Of a DNA stretch of 64,000 nt, positions 18,427 through 28,119 are shown one piece after another. Source of the stretch: Bradyrhizobium arachidis (GTDB taxonomy: Bacteria > Pseudomonadota > Alphaproteobacteria > Rhizobiales > Xanthobacteraceae); contig NZ_CP077970.1 in assembly GCF_024758505.1 (NCBI RefSeq), positions 1,860,001 through 1,924,000 on the forward strand. Reading direction: 5' to 3'. Below the pieces are notes generated by a model. The model was given only the letters and a program-made list of their open reading frames with translations, was not told the origin of the DNA and did not search any database. A program made the translations under genes and the position numbers. Position 1 is the stretch's first letter. Each line of letters opens with the position of its first letter.

Positions 18427-19524
18427 ATGAGCCTGGCCCTCCGCAACGAGATCGACATCACGGTGTGGCTCGCGGGGGGCTCGATCGCCGACGTTGCGAT
18501 CCTGCCGCGCAGCCGGCCGCCCGTCATGCGCCTGTTTGCGGGCAGGCCGGCATCGTCAGTGCTCTCAGCGCTGCCTCGGCTGTTCTCGCTTTGCCTGGTC
18601 GCGCAGCAGGTGGCCTATCTGTCGGCCGCCGAAGCTGCGCGGGGTGAAGGCGCCACCGTAAAGACGGTGCAACGCCGTGTCACCGCAATCGTTGCAGAAC
18701 GATTGACTGAATTGGTGCGCGGCCTGTTCGTCGGGCGGCTTGCGCTTGACGGCACCAGCGCTGCGGCCGTGCGCGCGGTGATGCAAGCGGCCACAGTTCT
18801 TGGCGGCGTCGCCAGCGAAGGCGATAGGGGGGTAGCAATGCGCGAGGCGGTGTCGCAAATCAGGTCCGCGCTGACCGAGCTCGGGATCTTGCGCGAAATT
18901 CAGTCACCGGAACCAGGCCGTGCACCGGCGGCGACGCGTCTTACGAGCTTCGATGGTGGGCCGCTGTCGCTTCCGACTATCGAGCAGTCATTCCTGTCTG
19001 CTGCTGATGACCTGGACGTCGTTGGGCGGTTGCTCATCGAGGGCGCGAGCTTTTCCGGCGCGCCCGAACTTCACGGTCGCATTCCGGAGACAGGTGTCTG
19101 GGCCCGCAGGGCCGGACGCGAGCAGATTGTGCCGCTGGATTCTGGTCCAGCCGAGCGCCTCAAGGCGCGCGTCGCCGAAGTGGCTCGTCTCTTCGCCTGG
19201 CTTGACGGCGCCGAGGGGGATCTCGAAGACGGCGTTATCGCCAGCTATTCCCTCGGTACCCGCAGGGGCGCGGCCGCGGTCGAATGTGCACGCGGCCGAC
19301 TCTACCATGCGATCGAGCTCGACGACGAGGACCGGATCGTACGCTTTGAATTACTGGCGCCGACCGAATGGAATTTCCACGCTCGTGGGCCGCTGGTCCA
19401 GAGCCTCAAGGGCTCGCTGCTCGGCGCCGGCCCGCGCGGACAGGACGCGGTTCGTACCCTCGTCGGGTCGTTTGACCCTTGCGTCGGCTTCAGCCTCAAC
19501 TTCCACGAGGTCGGCCGTGCATGA
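18427..19524 (+). CDS. hupK: Hydrogenase maturation protein HupK
   Basis: HupK is a non-catalytic relative of the hydrogenase large subunit thought to act as a scaffold or chaperone during assembly of the Ni-Fe cofactor. The 365-residue protein keeps a degenerate copy of the large-subunit C-terminus, FDPCVGFSLNFHE, with only some of the metal ligands, as is typical. The segment APTEWNFHARGPLVQSLKG is also characteristic. ATG 18427 lies six bases after the hupI remnant. Its end overlaps the GTG start of hypA. Confidence 0.92.
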   Translation: MSLALRNEIDITVWLAGGSIADVAILPRSRPPVMRLFAGRPASSVLSALPRLFSLCLVAQQVAYLSAAEAARGEGATVKTVQRRVTAIVAERLTELVRGLFVGRLALDGTSAAAVRAVMQAATVLGGVASEGDRGVAMREAVSQIRSALTELGILREIQSPEPGRAPAATRLTSFDGGPLSLPTIEQSFLSAADDLDVVGRLLIEGASFSGAPELHGRIPETGVWARRAGREQIVPLDSGPAERLKARVAEVARLFAWLDGAEGDLEDGVIASYSLGTRRGAAAVECARGRLYHAIELDDEDRIVRFELLAPTEWNFHARGPLVQSLKGSLLGAGPRGQDAVRTLVGSFDPCVGFSLNFHEVGRA

Positions 19525-19858
19525 GATGGCGCTGTGCGAGGGCATCATTGGAATCGTTGAGGAAGAGGCGCGAAATCGCTCGTTCTCGCGGGTGAAGGCC
19601 GTGTGCCTCGAGATCGGCGCGCTCAGTCACGTCGCACCGGAGGCAATCAAATTCTGCTTCGAGGCCGTCGCTGTGCGGACCATCGCGCAGGGCGCAAGGC
19701 TCGAGATCATCGCGACGCCGGGGATCGCATGGTGCATGGCTTGTTCGAAAAGCGTCGAGATCAAGCAACGTTACGAACCGTGTCCATCCTGCGGCAGCCA
19801 TCAATTGCAGGTGACCGGCGGTGAGGAAATGCGCGTGAATAAACTGGAGGTCGCCTGA
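19517..19858 (+). CDS. hypA: Hydrogenase nickel incorporation protein HypA
   Basis: HypA delivers nickel to the large subunit together with HypB. The GTG at 19517 gives the invariant start MHEMALCEG, in which His2 and Glu3 help bind nickel. The zinc site is formed by CMACSKSVE and CPSCGS in the C-terminal half. The protein has 113 residues, normal for the family. The start overlaps the end of hupK by 8 bp, and the stop overlaps the hypB ATG (ATGA), showing tight translational coupling. Confidence 0.95.
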   Translation: MHEMALCEGIIGIVEEEARNRSFSRVKAVCLEIGALSHVAPEAIKFCFEAVAVRTIAQGARLEIIATPGIAWCMACSKSVEIKQRYEPCPSCGSHQLQVTGGEEMRVNKLEVA

Positions 19859-20763
19859 TGTGTACGGTCTGCGGTTGCAACGACGCCAAGACGTCTATCG
19901 AGTACGTTCGTGATGAACATCACGAGCATGACCACGATAGCCGTCATCACCATCATGCACACCAGCATGATCATCCTCACCATCACCACGAGGCCGGATT
20001 CCACGATCATGTGCACGACGATGCGGGGCTTCTCGATTGCAGCGCCAAGGCCGCGGGCCAGCAGATCGCGGGCATGAGCAGCGACCGTATCATCCAAGTT
20101 GAGCGCGACATTCTCGGCAAGAACGACCGCCTCGCCGCCGAAAACCGTGCCCGCTTCCGCGCCGACGACGTACTTGCTTTCAACCTTGTCTCGAGCCCCG
20201 GCGCCGGCAAGACTTCGCTGCTGGTCCGCGCCGTGTCCGAGTTGAAGCACAGCTTTCTAATCGGCGTGATCGAAGGTGATCAGCAGACCTCCCACGATGC
20301 AGAGCGCATTCGCGCCACTGGCGTGCCGGCCATCCAGGTCAACACCGGAAAGGGCTGTCACCTCGATGCCGCCATGGTCGGTGAGGCCTATGAGCGGCTG
20401 CGCCCGCTTAACGGCGGCATTCTCTTCATCGAGAACGTCGGCAACCTTGTTTGTCCCGCGGCGTTCGATCTCGGTGAAGCCTGCAAGATCGTGGTGCTCT
20501 CGACCACGGAGGGCGAGGACAAGCCGCTGAAATACCCGGATATGTTCGCCTCCTCTTCGTTGATGCTGATCAATAAGATCGATCTCGCGCCGGTGCTCGA
20601 TTTCGATCTCCCCAGAACCATCGAATATGCGCGGCGTGTCAACCCAAGAATTGAGGTGCTAACAGTGTCGGCGCGCACCGGTGAAGGGTTTCCGGCCTTT
20701 TATGTTTGGATCCGCAGGCAGGCGGCCAAGGTAGGGCCGACCGCGGCGGCTGCGGCGGAATGA
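19858..20763 (+). CDS. hypB: Hydrogenase nickel incorporation GTPase HypB
   Basis: HypB is the GTPase of nickel insertion. Its 301 residues begin with the high-affinity nickel motif CTVCGC, then a His-rich stretch (roughly residues 20-60, about 20 histidines) that can store nickel, as in Bradyrhizobium HypB. The GTPase domain has the P-loop [10 protein letters not shown], the switch region GDQQTSHDA, and the base-recognition motif INKIDL. Its start overlaps hypA and its stop overlaps hypF. Confidence 0.97.
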   Translation: MCTVCGCNDAKTSIEYVRDEHHEHDHDSRHHHHAHQHDHPHHHHEAGFHDHVHDDAGLLDCSAKAAGQQIAGMSSDRIIQVERDILGKNDRLAAENRARFRADDVLAFNLVSSPGAGKTSLLVRAVSELKHSFLIGVIEGDQQTSHDAERIRATGVPAIQVNTGKGCHLDAAMVGEAYERLRPLNGGILFIENVGNLVCPAAFDLGEACKIVVLSTTEGEDKPLKYPDMFASSSLMLINKIDLAPVLDFDLPRTIEYARRVNPRIEVLTVSARTGEGFPAFYVWIRRQAAKVGPTAAAAAE

Positions 20764-23021
20764 CGATGGTCGGCGAAGCCACAGTGCGCGATGGACAACG
20801 GCTGCGCCTGCATGTGCGCGGCGCCGTGCAGGGCGTCGGCTTTCGTCCCTATGTCTATGGTCTGGCCAGGCGCTATCGCCTCGGCGGCTTCGTAGCCAAT
20901 GATCCGCATGGCGTCGTCATCGAGGTCGAGGGCGCGCGCACATCAGATTTCGTGACCGCGCTACCGCTCGAAAAGCCGCCGCTGGCGCGGATCGACGAGA
21001 TTTCGGTGCAGCCGATCAGCGCGGCGGCGAGCGAGGAGTTCTGCATTCGCGCCAGCGAGCAGGGCAGGGTGTCGACGCGGATCGTCGCCGACGCCGCAAC
21101 CTGCCCGGAGTGCCTGGGCGAGCTGTTTGATCCGGCCAGCCGCTTCCATCTCTATCCCTTCATCAACTGCACCCATTGCGGTCCACGCTACACCATCACC
21201 GAGCAGCTGCCATATGACCGTGCGGCCACCGCAATGAAGCGCTTTGTCATGTGTGAAGCCTGTGCCGCGGATTATGCCGATCCCAACAGCCGCCGCTTCC
21301 ACGCCGAGGCGATTGCCTGCCCGCAATGCGGCCCGAGGCTTAGCCACGCCGTCGCGGAGATCGCGGCCGCAATTGCCGTGGGCAAGATCGTCGCGATCAA
21401 GGGTCTGGGCGGCTATCAGCTGATCTGTGATGCACGCGACGACGAGACCGTAAAGCGCCTGCGGAAGCGCAAGCAGCGCGATCAAAAGCCCTTCGCCGTC
21501 ATGGTCGGCTCAATAGACTTGGTTGCCGAGATCGCCTCTGCCGATGCTGCCGAGCTGGCGTTGCTCCAGACGCAACAGCGGCCGATCGTGCTGATGACGT
21601 CGCGTCATCGTCTCGCGCCTGCGATCGCGCCGGAGCTGTCGCGGGTCGGGGTTATGCTGTCGGTTATGCCATTGCACCATTTGATTTTCGATGCCCTGAA
21701 TTCGGGCCATCCGCGGGACGGCAATAGCTGGACGATCGTCACAACCAGCGCCAATCTCAGCGGCGAACCGCTGCTGACCGACAACGACCAGGCGACGCGG
21801 CGCCTCGCCGGCATCGCCGATCTCATCGTCACCCATGACCGCGACATTGTCATTCGTGCGGACGATTCCGTCGTATCGGTCGTGGCGGGGCGCACGCAGT
21901 TCATTCGCCGCGCCCGCGGTTATGTTCCAGAGCCCGTGCGCCTCGTGCGATCCGTGCCGTCGATCCTTGCGGTCGGCGGTACCCTGAAATCGACCGTAAC
22001 AGCGACGCGCGGCGACGAGGCCTTTGTCTCCCAACACATCGGCGATCTCGATACTGCGGAGGGGGTCCGCTTCTTAGAAGAAGCGGTGCATCACCTGCTT
22101 TCAACGCTCGATGTCGAGCCGATCGTCGTCGCGCATGACCAGCATCCAAACATCGCTTCGACCCGTTTTGCCGAAGCGAGCGGGAGGAGGTTGCTCGCGA
22201 TTCAGCATCATCATGCCCATGCAGCGTCCGTGATGGCCGAACATCGCGTCGAAGGGCCTGTGCTGGCTCTGGTGCTCGACGGGTTCGGCTATGGCGGCGA
22301 CGCCGGCAATTGGGGTGGTGAGTTTCTGCTGTGCGAGCGCGCGCGCTTCCGCCGGCTCGGACATCTCGCGCCACTCAAGATGCCCGGCGGCGACCGCGCC
22401 GCGTGCGAGCCGTGGCGGATGGCGGCGAGCGTGCTACACGGCTTGCAGCGCGGCGAGGAGATTCCGCGCCGCTTTGCCGCGCAGCCGCAAGCGACCCATC
22501 TGTCCGCCTTGCTGGATCAGCGCGACGTGCCGAAGACGACGAGCGCCGGCCGGCTATTCGATGCGGCGGCAGGACTGCTTCGGCTTTCCGTGGTGCAGAG
22601 CTACGAGGGCGAGGCGGCGATGAAGCTGGAAGCGCGTGTTCGCCAGCCCCGCGTTGCCTGGGATGGCTGGGTGATCGAGAACGGCGTGCTCTCACTGTCC
22701 ACGTTGCTCGAACGGCTAGCGAGCGATGCTCTCGATCCGACCGACGGCGCCGCACTGTTCCACGGCACGTTCTCCGCCGCCTGTGTTGACTGGATCGTTC
22801 GCATGGCGCGGGAGACCGGCATCATGACCGTCGTCTTGAGCGGTGGCTGCTTTGTCAATGCGATCCTGAGTGCCCAGATCGAGCGGGGCTGCCTCGCAGC
22901 CGGTCTCGCGCCGCTGCTGCCCCGCCAGGTGCCGCCCAATGATGGCGGCCTGAGCCTGGGGCAGGCCTGGATTGCCGCGCTCCAACTCATCGAACCCCAA
23001 GGCCTGGAAGGAACCGCCTGA
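20760..23021 (+). CDS. hypF: Carbamoyltransferase HypF
   Basis: HypF transfers a carbamoyl group from carbamoyl phosphate to HypE, the first step in making the cyanide ligands of the Ni-Fe site. The 753-residue protein has an acylphosphatase domain ([17 protein letters not shown], about residues 20-36), two zinc fingers built from four CxxC pairs (about residues 115-195), a YrdC-like domain, and a Kae1-like C-terminal domain with [13 protein letters not shown] and [13 protein letters not shown] 20760 overlaps the hypB stop; the frame is open further upstream inside hypB but this start fits the family. Confidence 0.96.
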   Translation: MTMVGEATVRDGQRLRLHVRGAVQGVGFRPYVYGLARRYRLGGFVANDPHGVVIEVEGARTSDFVTALPLEKPPLARIDEISVQPISAAASEEFCIRASEQGRVSTRIVADAATCPECLGELFDPASRFHLYPFINCTHCGPRYTITEQLPYDRAATAMKRFVMCEACAADYADPNSRRFHAEAIACPQCGPRLSHAVAEIAAAIAVGKIVAIKGLGGYQLICDARDDETVKRLRKRKQRDQKPFAVMVGSIDLVAEIASADAAELALLQTQQRPIVLMTSRHRLAPAIAPELSRVGVMLSVMPLHHLIFDALNSGHPRDGNSWTIVTTSANLSGEPLLTDNDQATRRLAGIADLIVTHDRDIVIRADDSVVSVVAGRTQFIRRARGYVPEPVRLVRSVPSILAVGGTLKSTVTATRGDEAFVSQHIGDLDTAEGVRFLEEAVHHLLSTLDVEPIVVAHDQHPNIASTRFAEASGRRLLAIQHHHAHAASVMAEHRVEGPVLALVLDGFGYGGDAGNWGGEFLLCERARFRRLGHLAPLKMPGGDRAACEPWRMAASVLHGLQRGEEIPRRFAAQPQATHLSALLDQRDVPKTTSAGRLFDAAAGLLRLSVVQSYEGEAAMKLEARVRQPRVAWDGWVIENGVLSLSTLLERLASDALDPTDGAALFHGTFSAACVDWIVRMARETGIMTVVLSGGCFVNAILSAQIERGCLAAGLAPLLPRQVPPNDGGLSLGQAWIAALQLIEPQGLEGTA

Positions 23022-23239
23022 TGTGTCTTGCCATACCTGCAGCGGTAACCAAAATCTTGCCTGACGAGATGGCCGTCGTCTCCATCGATGGCGTCAGCAA
23101 GGAAATTTCCATCGCCCTGATCGAGGATCTCGCCGTCGGCGACTACGTGATCATTCATGTCGGTTATGCGCTCACCAAGATCGACCCCGAGGAAGCCAGA
23201 CGCACATTGGATTTGTTGCGCGAGCTCAGCGCCGAGTGA
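23021..23239 (+). CDS. hypC: Hydrogenase chaperone HypC
   Basis: HypC binds the Fe(CN)2CO precursor with HypD and carries it to the large subunit. The 72-residue protein starts MCLAIPA with the required Cys2, and continues with the small beta-barrel pattern of the family (ALIEDLAVGDYVIIHVGYAL) and a C-terminal helix. Its ATG overlaps the hypF stop. Together with HupF this gives the cluster two HypC-family chaperones, as in other rhizobial hup systems. Confidence 0.95.
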   Translation: MCLAIPAAVTKILPDEMAVVSIDGVSKEISIALIEDLAVGDYVIIHVGYALTKIDPEEARRTLDLLRELSAE

Positions 23240-23253
23240 CAGGGAGCCGTCCA

Positions 23254-24396
23254 ATGAAATATGTCGATGAGTTTCGCGACAAGGAGATCGCGCTGGGGCT
23301 GGCGAAAGCGATCCGCGCCGAGGTCGATCTGGCAAGACCCTATCGCTTCATGGAATTTTGCGGCGGCCATACACACACGGTCTCGCGCTATGGCCTCGAG
23401 GACATGCTGCCGAACAACGTGCGGATGATCCACGGCCCCGGCTGCCCGGTCTGCGTGCTGCCGGCCGGGCGTATTGACATGGCGATCCATCTCGCGATGC
23501 GACCCGAAGTCATACTGTGCGTCTATGGCGACCTGATGCGTGTGCCGGGTTCCCAGGGCGCCTCGCTGCTCAAGGCAAAGGCGCGCGGCGCGGATGTCCG
23601 CATGGTGTATTCCACCATCGATGCGATCCGGATCGCAGAGGAGAACCCCGCGCGCGAGGTCGTGTTCTTCGCCATTGGCTTTGAGACCACCACGCCGCCG
23701 ACGGCTATCATGATACGTCTGGCCGAAAAGAAGCATCTCTCGAACTTTAGCGTGTTTTGCAACCACGTGCTGACGCCGCCAGCGATGCAGAATATTCTGG
23801 AGAGCTCCGATATCCGCAATATCGGCGGCGTCGAGATTGACGGCTTTATCGGGCCAGCCCACGTCTCGGTCATCATTGGCACGACGCCTTACGAGTTTAT
23901 CGCGGAGGAGTTTGGCAAGCCGATCGTGATCACCGGTTTCGAGCCGCTCGACATGATGCAGGCGATCCTAATGCTTGTCCGGCAAGTCAACGAGCACCGC
24001 CACGAAGTAGAGAATCAGTATCGCCGCGCGGTGATCCGCGACGGCAATCTGCGCGCTAAGGAGGAGGTCTCCACCGTTTTCGAGCTGCGAGACCGGTTCG
24101 AATGGCGCGGACTCGGTCGAGTGCCCTACGGCGGGCTGAGGCTGAAGCCCGCTTACACCAAATACGACGCGGAGCTGCGCTTCGGCATGCGCGAGCTGTG
24201 CGTTGCCGACGATCCGGCCTGTGAATGCGGCGCCATCCTGCGCGGGATAAAGAAACCTGTGGATTGCAAGCTGTTCGGGACGGTCTGCACGCCCGTAACG
24301 CCCATGGGATCCTGCATGGTCTCCTCGGAAGGCGCCTGCGCCGCTCATTGGACCTATGGCCGTTTCCGCGATCATCAGCAGAGGCCGGTGTCATGA
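23254..24396 (+). CDS. hypD: Hydrogenase formation protein HypD
   Basis: HypD is the iron-sulfur scaffold on which the Fe(CN)2CO group is built. The 380-residue protein has the conserved motifs FCGGHTHT, GPGCPVCVLPAGRID (with the two redox-active cysteines), a VFFAIGFETTTP segment, GFEPLDMM, and a C-terminal [4Fe-4S] site formed by cysteines in CECGAILRG, DCKLFGTVCTP and MGSCMVSSEGAC. ATG 23254 follows AGGGAG; a start at 23236 would lack the site. The stop overlaps the hypE ATG. Confidence 0.96.
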   Translation: MKYVDEFRDKEIALGLAKAIRAEVDLARPYRFMEFCGGHTHTVSRYGLEDMLPNNVRMIHGPGCPVCVLPAGRIDMAIHLAMRPEVILCVYGDLMRVPGSQGASLLKAKARGADVRMVYSTIDAIRIAEENPAREVVFFAIGFETTTPPTAIMIRLAEKKHLSNFSVFCNHVLTPPAMQNILESSDIRNIGGVEIDGFIGPAHVSVIIGTTPYEFIAEEFGKPIVITGFEPLDMMQAILMLVRQVNEHRHEVENQYRRAVIRDGNLRAKEEVSTVFELRDRFEWRGLGRVPYGGLRLKPAYTKYDAELRFGMRELCVADDPACECGAILRGIKKPVDCKLFGTVCTPVTPMGSCMVSSEGACAAHWTYGRFRDHQQRPVS

Positions 24397-25433
24397 GGGG
24401 TCATCAGTGCAAGCTCGACATCAAGAACGGCTGCATCGACCTCTCTCATGGCTCCGGCGGCCGCGCGATGGCGCAGCTAATTTCGGGACTGTTCCACGAG
24501 GCCTTCGGCAATGAATGGCTGGCGCGCGGCAATGATCAGTCGGCCTTCGACGTCGGCGGCGGGCGCATGGTGATGACGACCGATGGCTACGTCGTCTCGC
24601 CGCTGTTCTTTCCGGGCGGAAATATCGGTTCGCTGGCCGTGCACGGCACGGTCAACGACATCGCAATGGCAGGGGCGCGGCCGCTTTACCTGTCCGCGAG
24701 CTTCATTATCGAGGAGGGGTTTCGTTTCTCCCACCTCAAGATGATCGCCGAGTCCATGGGGGAAGCGGCGCGATCGGCCGGCGTCCACATCATCACTGGC
24801 GACACCAAGGTGGTCGAGCGCGGCAAGGCAGACGGCCTGTTCATCTCGACAGCTGGCGTCGGTGTGGTGCCTGACGGGCTCGATCTCTCTGCGGAAAACG
24901 CGCGCGTCGGAGACCGCGTGCTGATCTCGGGCACGCTCGGCGATCATGGCATTGCCATCATGTCCAAGCGGCAGAACCTCGCCTTTGAAACCGACGTCAT
25001 GTCGGATTCGGCGTCGCTGCACGACCTCGTCGTGAAGATGGTTGAGGCGGGAGGCCACGGCATCCGCCTAATGCGCGACCCCACGCGCGGCGGGCTTGCC
25101 GCGACCCTGAACGAGATCGCCCAGCAATCCGACCTCGGCTTTCGCTTGCAGGAAGAGGCAATCCCAGTGAAGCCGGACGTGGCGGCGGCCTGCGAGCTCT
25201 TGGGGCTCGATCCGCTCCATGTCGCCAATGAAGGTAAGCTGGTTGCGATCGTGTCGCCCGAGGTCGCCGATGCCGTGCTCGCTGCCATGCGGGCGCATCC
25301 GCTCGGCTGCGATGCCGCCGAGATCGGCGAGGCAATCGCCGATGACCATCATTTCGTGCAGATGGCGACCAGCTTTGGCGGCGGCTGCATCGTTGACTGG
25401 CTGTCGGGCGAGCAACTGCCACGCATCTGCTGA
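24393..25433 (+). CDS. hypE: Carbamoyl dehydratase HypE
   Basis: HypE dehydrates the S-carbamoyl group on its own C-terminal cysteine to a thiocyanate, the donor of cyanide to HypCD. The protein (346 residues from ATG 24393, overlapping the hypD stop) ends in PRIC, the essential tail. The PurM-like fold shows DLSHGSGGRAM, the ATP-binding DQSAFDVGGGRMVMTTDG, GTVNDIAMAGARPLYLSA and DPTRGGLAATLNE. It closes the hup-hyp cluster; no hoxA, hupT or hupUV follows. Confidence 0.96.
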   Translation: MRGHQCKLDIKNGCIDLSHGSGGRAMAQLISGLFHEAFGNEWLARGNDQSAFDVGGGRMVMTTDGYVVSPLFFPGGNIGSLAVHGTVNDIAMAGARPLYLSASFIIEEGFRFSHLKMIAESMGEAARSAGVHIITGDTKVVERGKADGLFISTAGVGVVPDGLDLSAENARVGDRVLISGTLGDHGIAIMSKRQNLAFETDVMSDSASLHDLVVKMVEAGGHGIRLMRDPTRGGLAATLNEIAQQSDLGFRLQEEAIPVKPDVAAACELLGLDPLHVANEGKLVAIVSPEVADAVLAAMRAHPLGCDAAEIGEAIADDHHFVQMATSFGGGCIVDWLSGEQLPRIC

Positions 25434-25905
25434 GGCTCAAGCTTGCAAAGATCGGAACGTCGCTGTCACACAGGATCGACTAGGGAAGGTTGGTCCGTGG
25501 CCTGGACTCGGCCGCGCGCGGCACGAAAGTATCTTCGTAGCGACCCGTGTCGCCGATATGATTGCAAATGCCACAGTAAGAAGCAGGAGCGTACGCAATC
25601 GAAGAAGTTATTCCAGAGGCTGTATGGCAATTGTGAAGAAGCTCATTACCTCCTGCGTTGAATGTATTGACGCGCAAAGACCCGGTGTCTCGCTAGACAG
25701 CTACCCGCAAAGCTCTCAAACTTGAGTTTCGTTATTCGCGCCGCAAGGCAGCAAACCGTCGGCAAATCGCGCCGGAAAACTGCACTTCTTCCCGGCAATA
25801 GCAGGATTATTGCGACAAATTCGAATAATCATTTGATGTATCAGGCGGTCGACCGGACCAGCCAGGACAGTCACTTTCCCCTCTTGCCGTGCAATCGAGG
25901 GCTGT
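25434..25905. other. No gene seen
   Basis: About 470 bp after hypE. Open frames are short, without ribosome-binding sites or motifs. No clear terminator hairpin was found directly after hypE. Confidence 0.45.
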
Positions 25906-26007
25906 ATGATGAATAATCATGACCTTGTTTCCAGCAGCCTGCTGGCGCTAACCGCGACAGGCCTTGCGCTACTCTGCTCGAGCCTGCTAGCCTTTGCCTT
26001 CATTTGA
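25906..26007 (+). CDS. Possible 33-residue membrane peptide
   Basis: ATG 25906 (or 25909) starts a 33-residue peptide, MMNNHDLVSSSLLALTA and then a long hydrophobic run ending LLAFAFI. It would form one transmembrane helix. Support is limited to its hydrophobic pattern and its position before an exported protein; the ribosome-binding site is poor. Confidence 0.3.
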   Translation: MMNNHDLVSSSLLALTATGLALLCSSLLAFAFI

Positions 26008-26131
26008 AATCAACGTTCGCGCCTTGCTGCTTCACGTTTGGGCCCCCGCAAACGGTCGCTAGCTTGCTAAGATCAACAGAACGCAAATCGGATCCATTAG
26101 CTTGTAGGAAATCAAGTCAGACGAGGGTCCC

Positions 26132-26428
26132 ATGCGCCATCATCTCCTGTTTGCTGTTGCGCTCGCAGTCCCCACCTTGGTTTTCGCTCAGGCAGGTTCG
26201 ATCGCCGCTCCGCAGGATCGTTCGGGATACATTCCCCCGGCTCAACAAGACCTTTACTGCCTGCAAGGGCGTATCTGGGGATACCCAGGTAATTGCCAGT
26301 TCTCGAGCTATGGCCAGTGCATGACCACCGCGTCCGGCACAGACGCCTATTGCGGTATTAATCCGGTCTACGCTTTCGAGCGCCGCAGATCGCGATCACC
26401 TGATGGCTTCGCGAGGCCAGGATATTAA
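26132..26428 (+). CDS. DUF3551 family small exported protein
   Basis: A 98-residue protein with a Sec signal peptide (MRHHLLFAVALAVPTLVFAQA, cleavage near residue 20). The mature part has the DUF3551 pattern: YCLQGRIWGYPGNCQFSSYGQC, a TASGT segment and YCGINP, with four conserved cysteines likely paired in disulfides. Such proteins are abundant in Bradyrhizobium; their role is not known to me. The last 18 residues are basic and variable. A GAGGG precedes the ATG. Confidence 0.82.
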   Translation: MRHHLLFAVALAVPTLVFAQAGSIAAPQDRSGYIPPAQQDLYCLQGRIWGYPGNCQFSSYGQCMTTASGTDAYCGINPVYAFERRRSRSPDGFARPGY

Positions 26429-27144
26429 GGCGAATCCTAGGGTGAGCGTTGAAACCTCGAGGTGCTGATCCAGGAAAGAGAAGAATCGACAAGTGGTCGC
26501 AGCGCTCCTCATCGGTCTCGCCGCGGCGTGCCCGAGCGGCAGCGGTTGAGACGCTGAGGTCCACCGGCACAGGTGAGCGCCTTCATGCTCAAGCACGGTC
26601 GCACCTGTTCCCGCAAGACTCCCTTGATACGGCTGTGGTAGCCGTTTCGTGCAGTTCGACGTGAGCGAACTTGGAGGTTCGGTCGATCGCCACGAACATG
26701 TGGAGCCTACCCTGTTCGGTCCGCACTTGGCGATATCGATGTGGAAGAAACCGATCGGGTTGCTCTTGAACTTCTTCCTTGCCGGTCTGTCGCCTTCGAC
26801 GTCCGGCAGTCGGCCTAAACCGTGGCGCTGCAGACAGCGGTGCAGTGATGAGCGCGTCAGATCTGGGATGGTCGGCTGCAGCGCATAAAGGCAGTCATCA
26901 AGCGGCAATAGCGTGTAGCGCCGGAAGGCAACGATGACTGCCTCCTCTTCGACTGACAGTACCGTTGATCTGGCGTGCTTGGGGCCGGTCGGGAGGTCGG
27001 CGACCGAGGTCTGCTTATTCCACTTGGCGACTTCTGGTTGATGCCGCAGCGCTTTGCCAGTGTCCTCAGTTTCGCTTGACTATGCTGTATCGCTCGACGG
27101 ATCGCCTCTGTCGTCGTGGCGCTCCCATGAAGAACCTGGTCCAT
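26396..27144 (-). pseudogene. IS481-type transposase, frameshifted remnant
   Basis: On the minus strand, the frame from 27144 begins MDQVLHGSATTTEAIRRAIQHSQ and reads to RCGINQK, then loses frame. A second frame carries PLDDCLYALQPTIPDLTRSSLHRCLQRHG and DVEGDRPARKKFKSNPIGFFHIDI, the N-terminal and early catalytic region of an IS481-family transposase. After FHIDIA another shift occurs and the catalytic core decays. The element is inactive. Its left end overlaps the 3' part of the DUF3551 gene, and its right end abuts the truncated hipA. Confidence 0.75.
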
Positions 27145-27200
27145 AGGCATCCTATGATTCGGTAGACAAGGATGCCCCATCAAAACCTGGGATCGAACAT

Positions 27201-28119
27201 TTAGGACGCCGTCGCCGCCGAAAAGGATCCGTCAGCACCAGCACCACCACCAGCAGGTGCTGACGCTGAACAGGCCGAGGCATTGATGCGTGCGGGCACC
27301 TCGATGGGCGGCGCGCGGCCTAAGGCTACTGTCGAGGACGAGGATGCCCTTTGGCTCGCGAAATTCCCGCATCGCGATGATCGCTGGAATAACCCGCGGG
27401 TCGAACACGCCATGCTAACCCTTGCTCGCGAGTGCGGGATCTCGTGTGCGGAGAGCCAGATGACCACAATCGGCGACAAGGATGTTGTCCTGATCAAACG
27501 GTTCGATCGGAATAGGGCCGAAAAAGGCTACCTCCGCAGCAGGATGGTGAGCGCCTTGACGCTGCTCGATGCGGATGACACACCCGACACTGTCGATAAG
27601 CGTCAGAAATGGTCATATCTTCTGCTGGCGGACGAAATACGACGAGCCGAATCCGGAAGTCAGTCGAAGGATCTGCCAGAGTTGTTTCGGCGGGTGTGCT
27701 TTAACGCCCTTATCTCCAACACCGACGATCATCCACGTAACCATGCCATCTTGGCAAAGGACCAGGCATGGTCGCTGTCACCGGCATACGACCTCACTCC
27801 GAACCCGATGATTGCATTAGAGCGCCGGGACTTGGCGATGGCGTTCGGCAACTGGGGACGATACGCCAACCGGGTCAACTTGCTGTCGCAGTGCGAGCGT
27901 TTTCTCTTGTCAAGAGAAGACGCTACGGCAATTGTTGACGGCATGAAAGCGACCATCGGGGAGGCCTGGTATCGAATCTGCAGGCAAGTTGGCGTCAGCG
28001 AGCGGGATTGCGAACTGATCCGCAGCGCGTTCGCTTACGAAGGGTTCGGTTACGATTTGGAGGATCCGACGATCGCAACCGATGACGCCGAAGAGCTGCC
28101 GACCACCCGTCCTCGCTAA
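27201..28119 (+). pseudogene. HipA-type kinase, N-terminally truncated
   Basis: The C-terminal kinase domain of a type II toxin HipA is readable: GTSMGGARPKA (Gly-rich loop), DALWLAKFPHRDD, VLIKRFDR, NALISNTDDHPRNHAIL (catalytic Asp/Asn) and LSPAYDLTPNP. The frame is open back to a TAG at 27198-27200, but there is no start before TTG 27283/ATG 27286. The N-terminal roughly 130-150 residues of HipA and the antitoxin HipB are absent. An IS481 remnant borders it, so the insertion or a linked deletion probably cut the gene. A truncated 278-residue product could be made, probably inactive. Confidence 0.8.

Noticed and set aside
22601..23335. 244-codon minus-strand open frame
   Set aside because: Opposite hypF and hypC, which are certain.
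26051..26068. Sigma-54-like GG-N10-GC before the DUF3551 gene
   Set aside because: Has TTGCT but the -24 half (ACGGTCG) is poor; likely chance.
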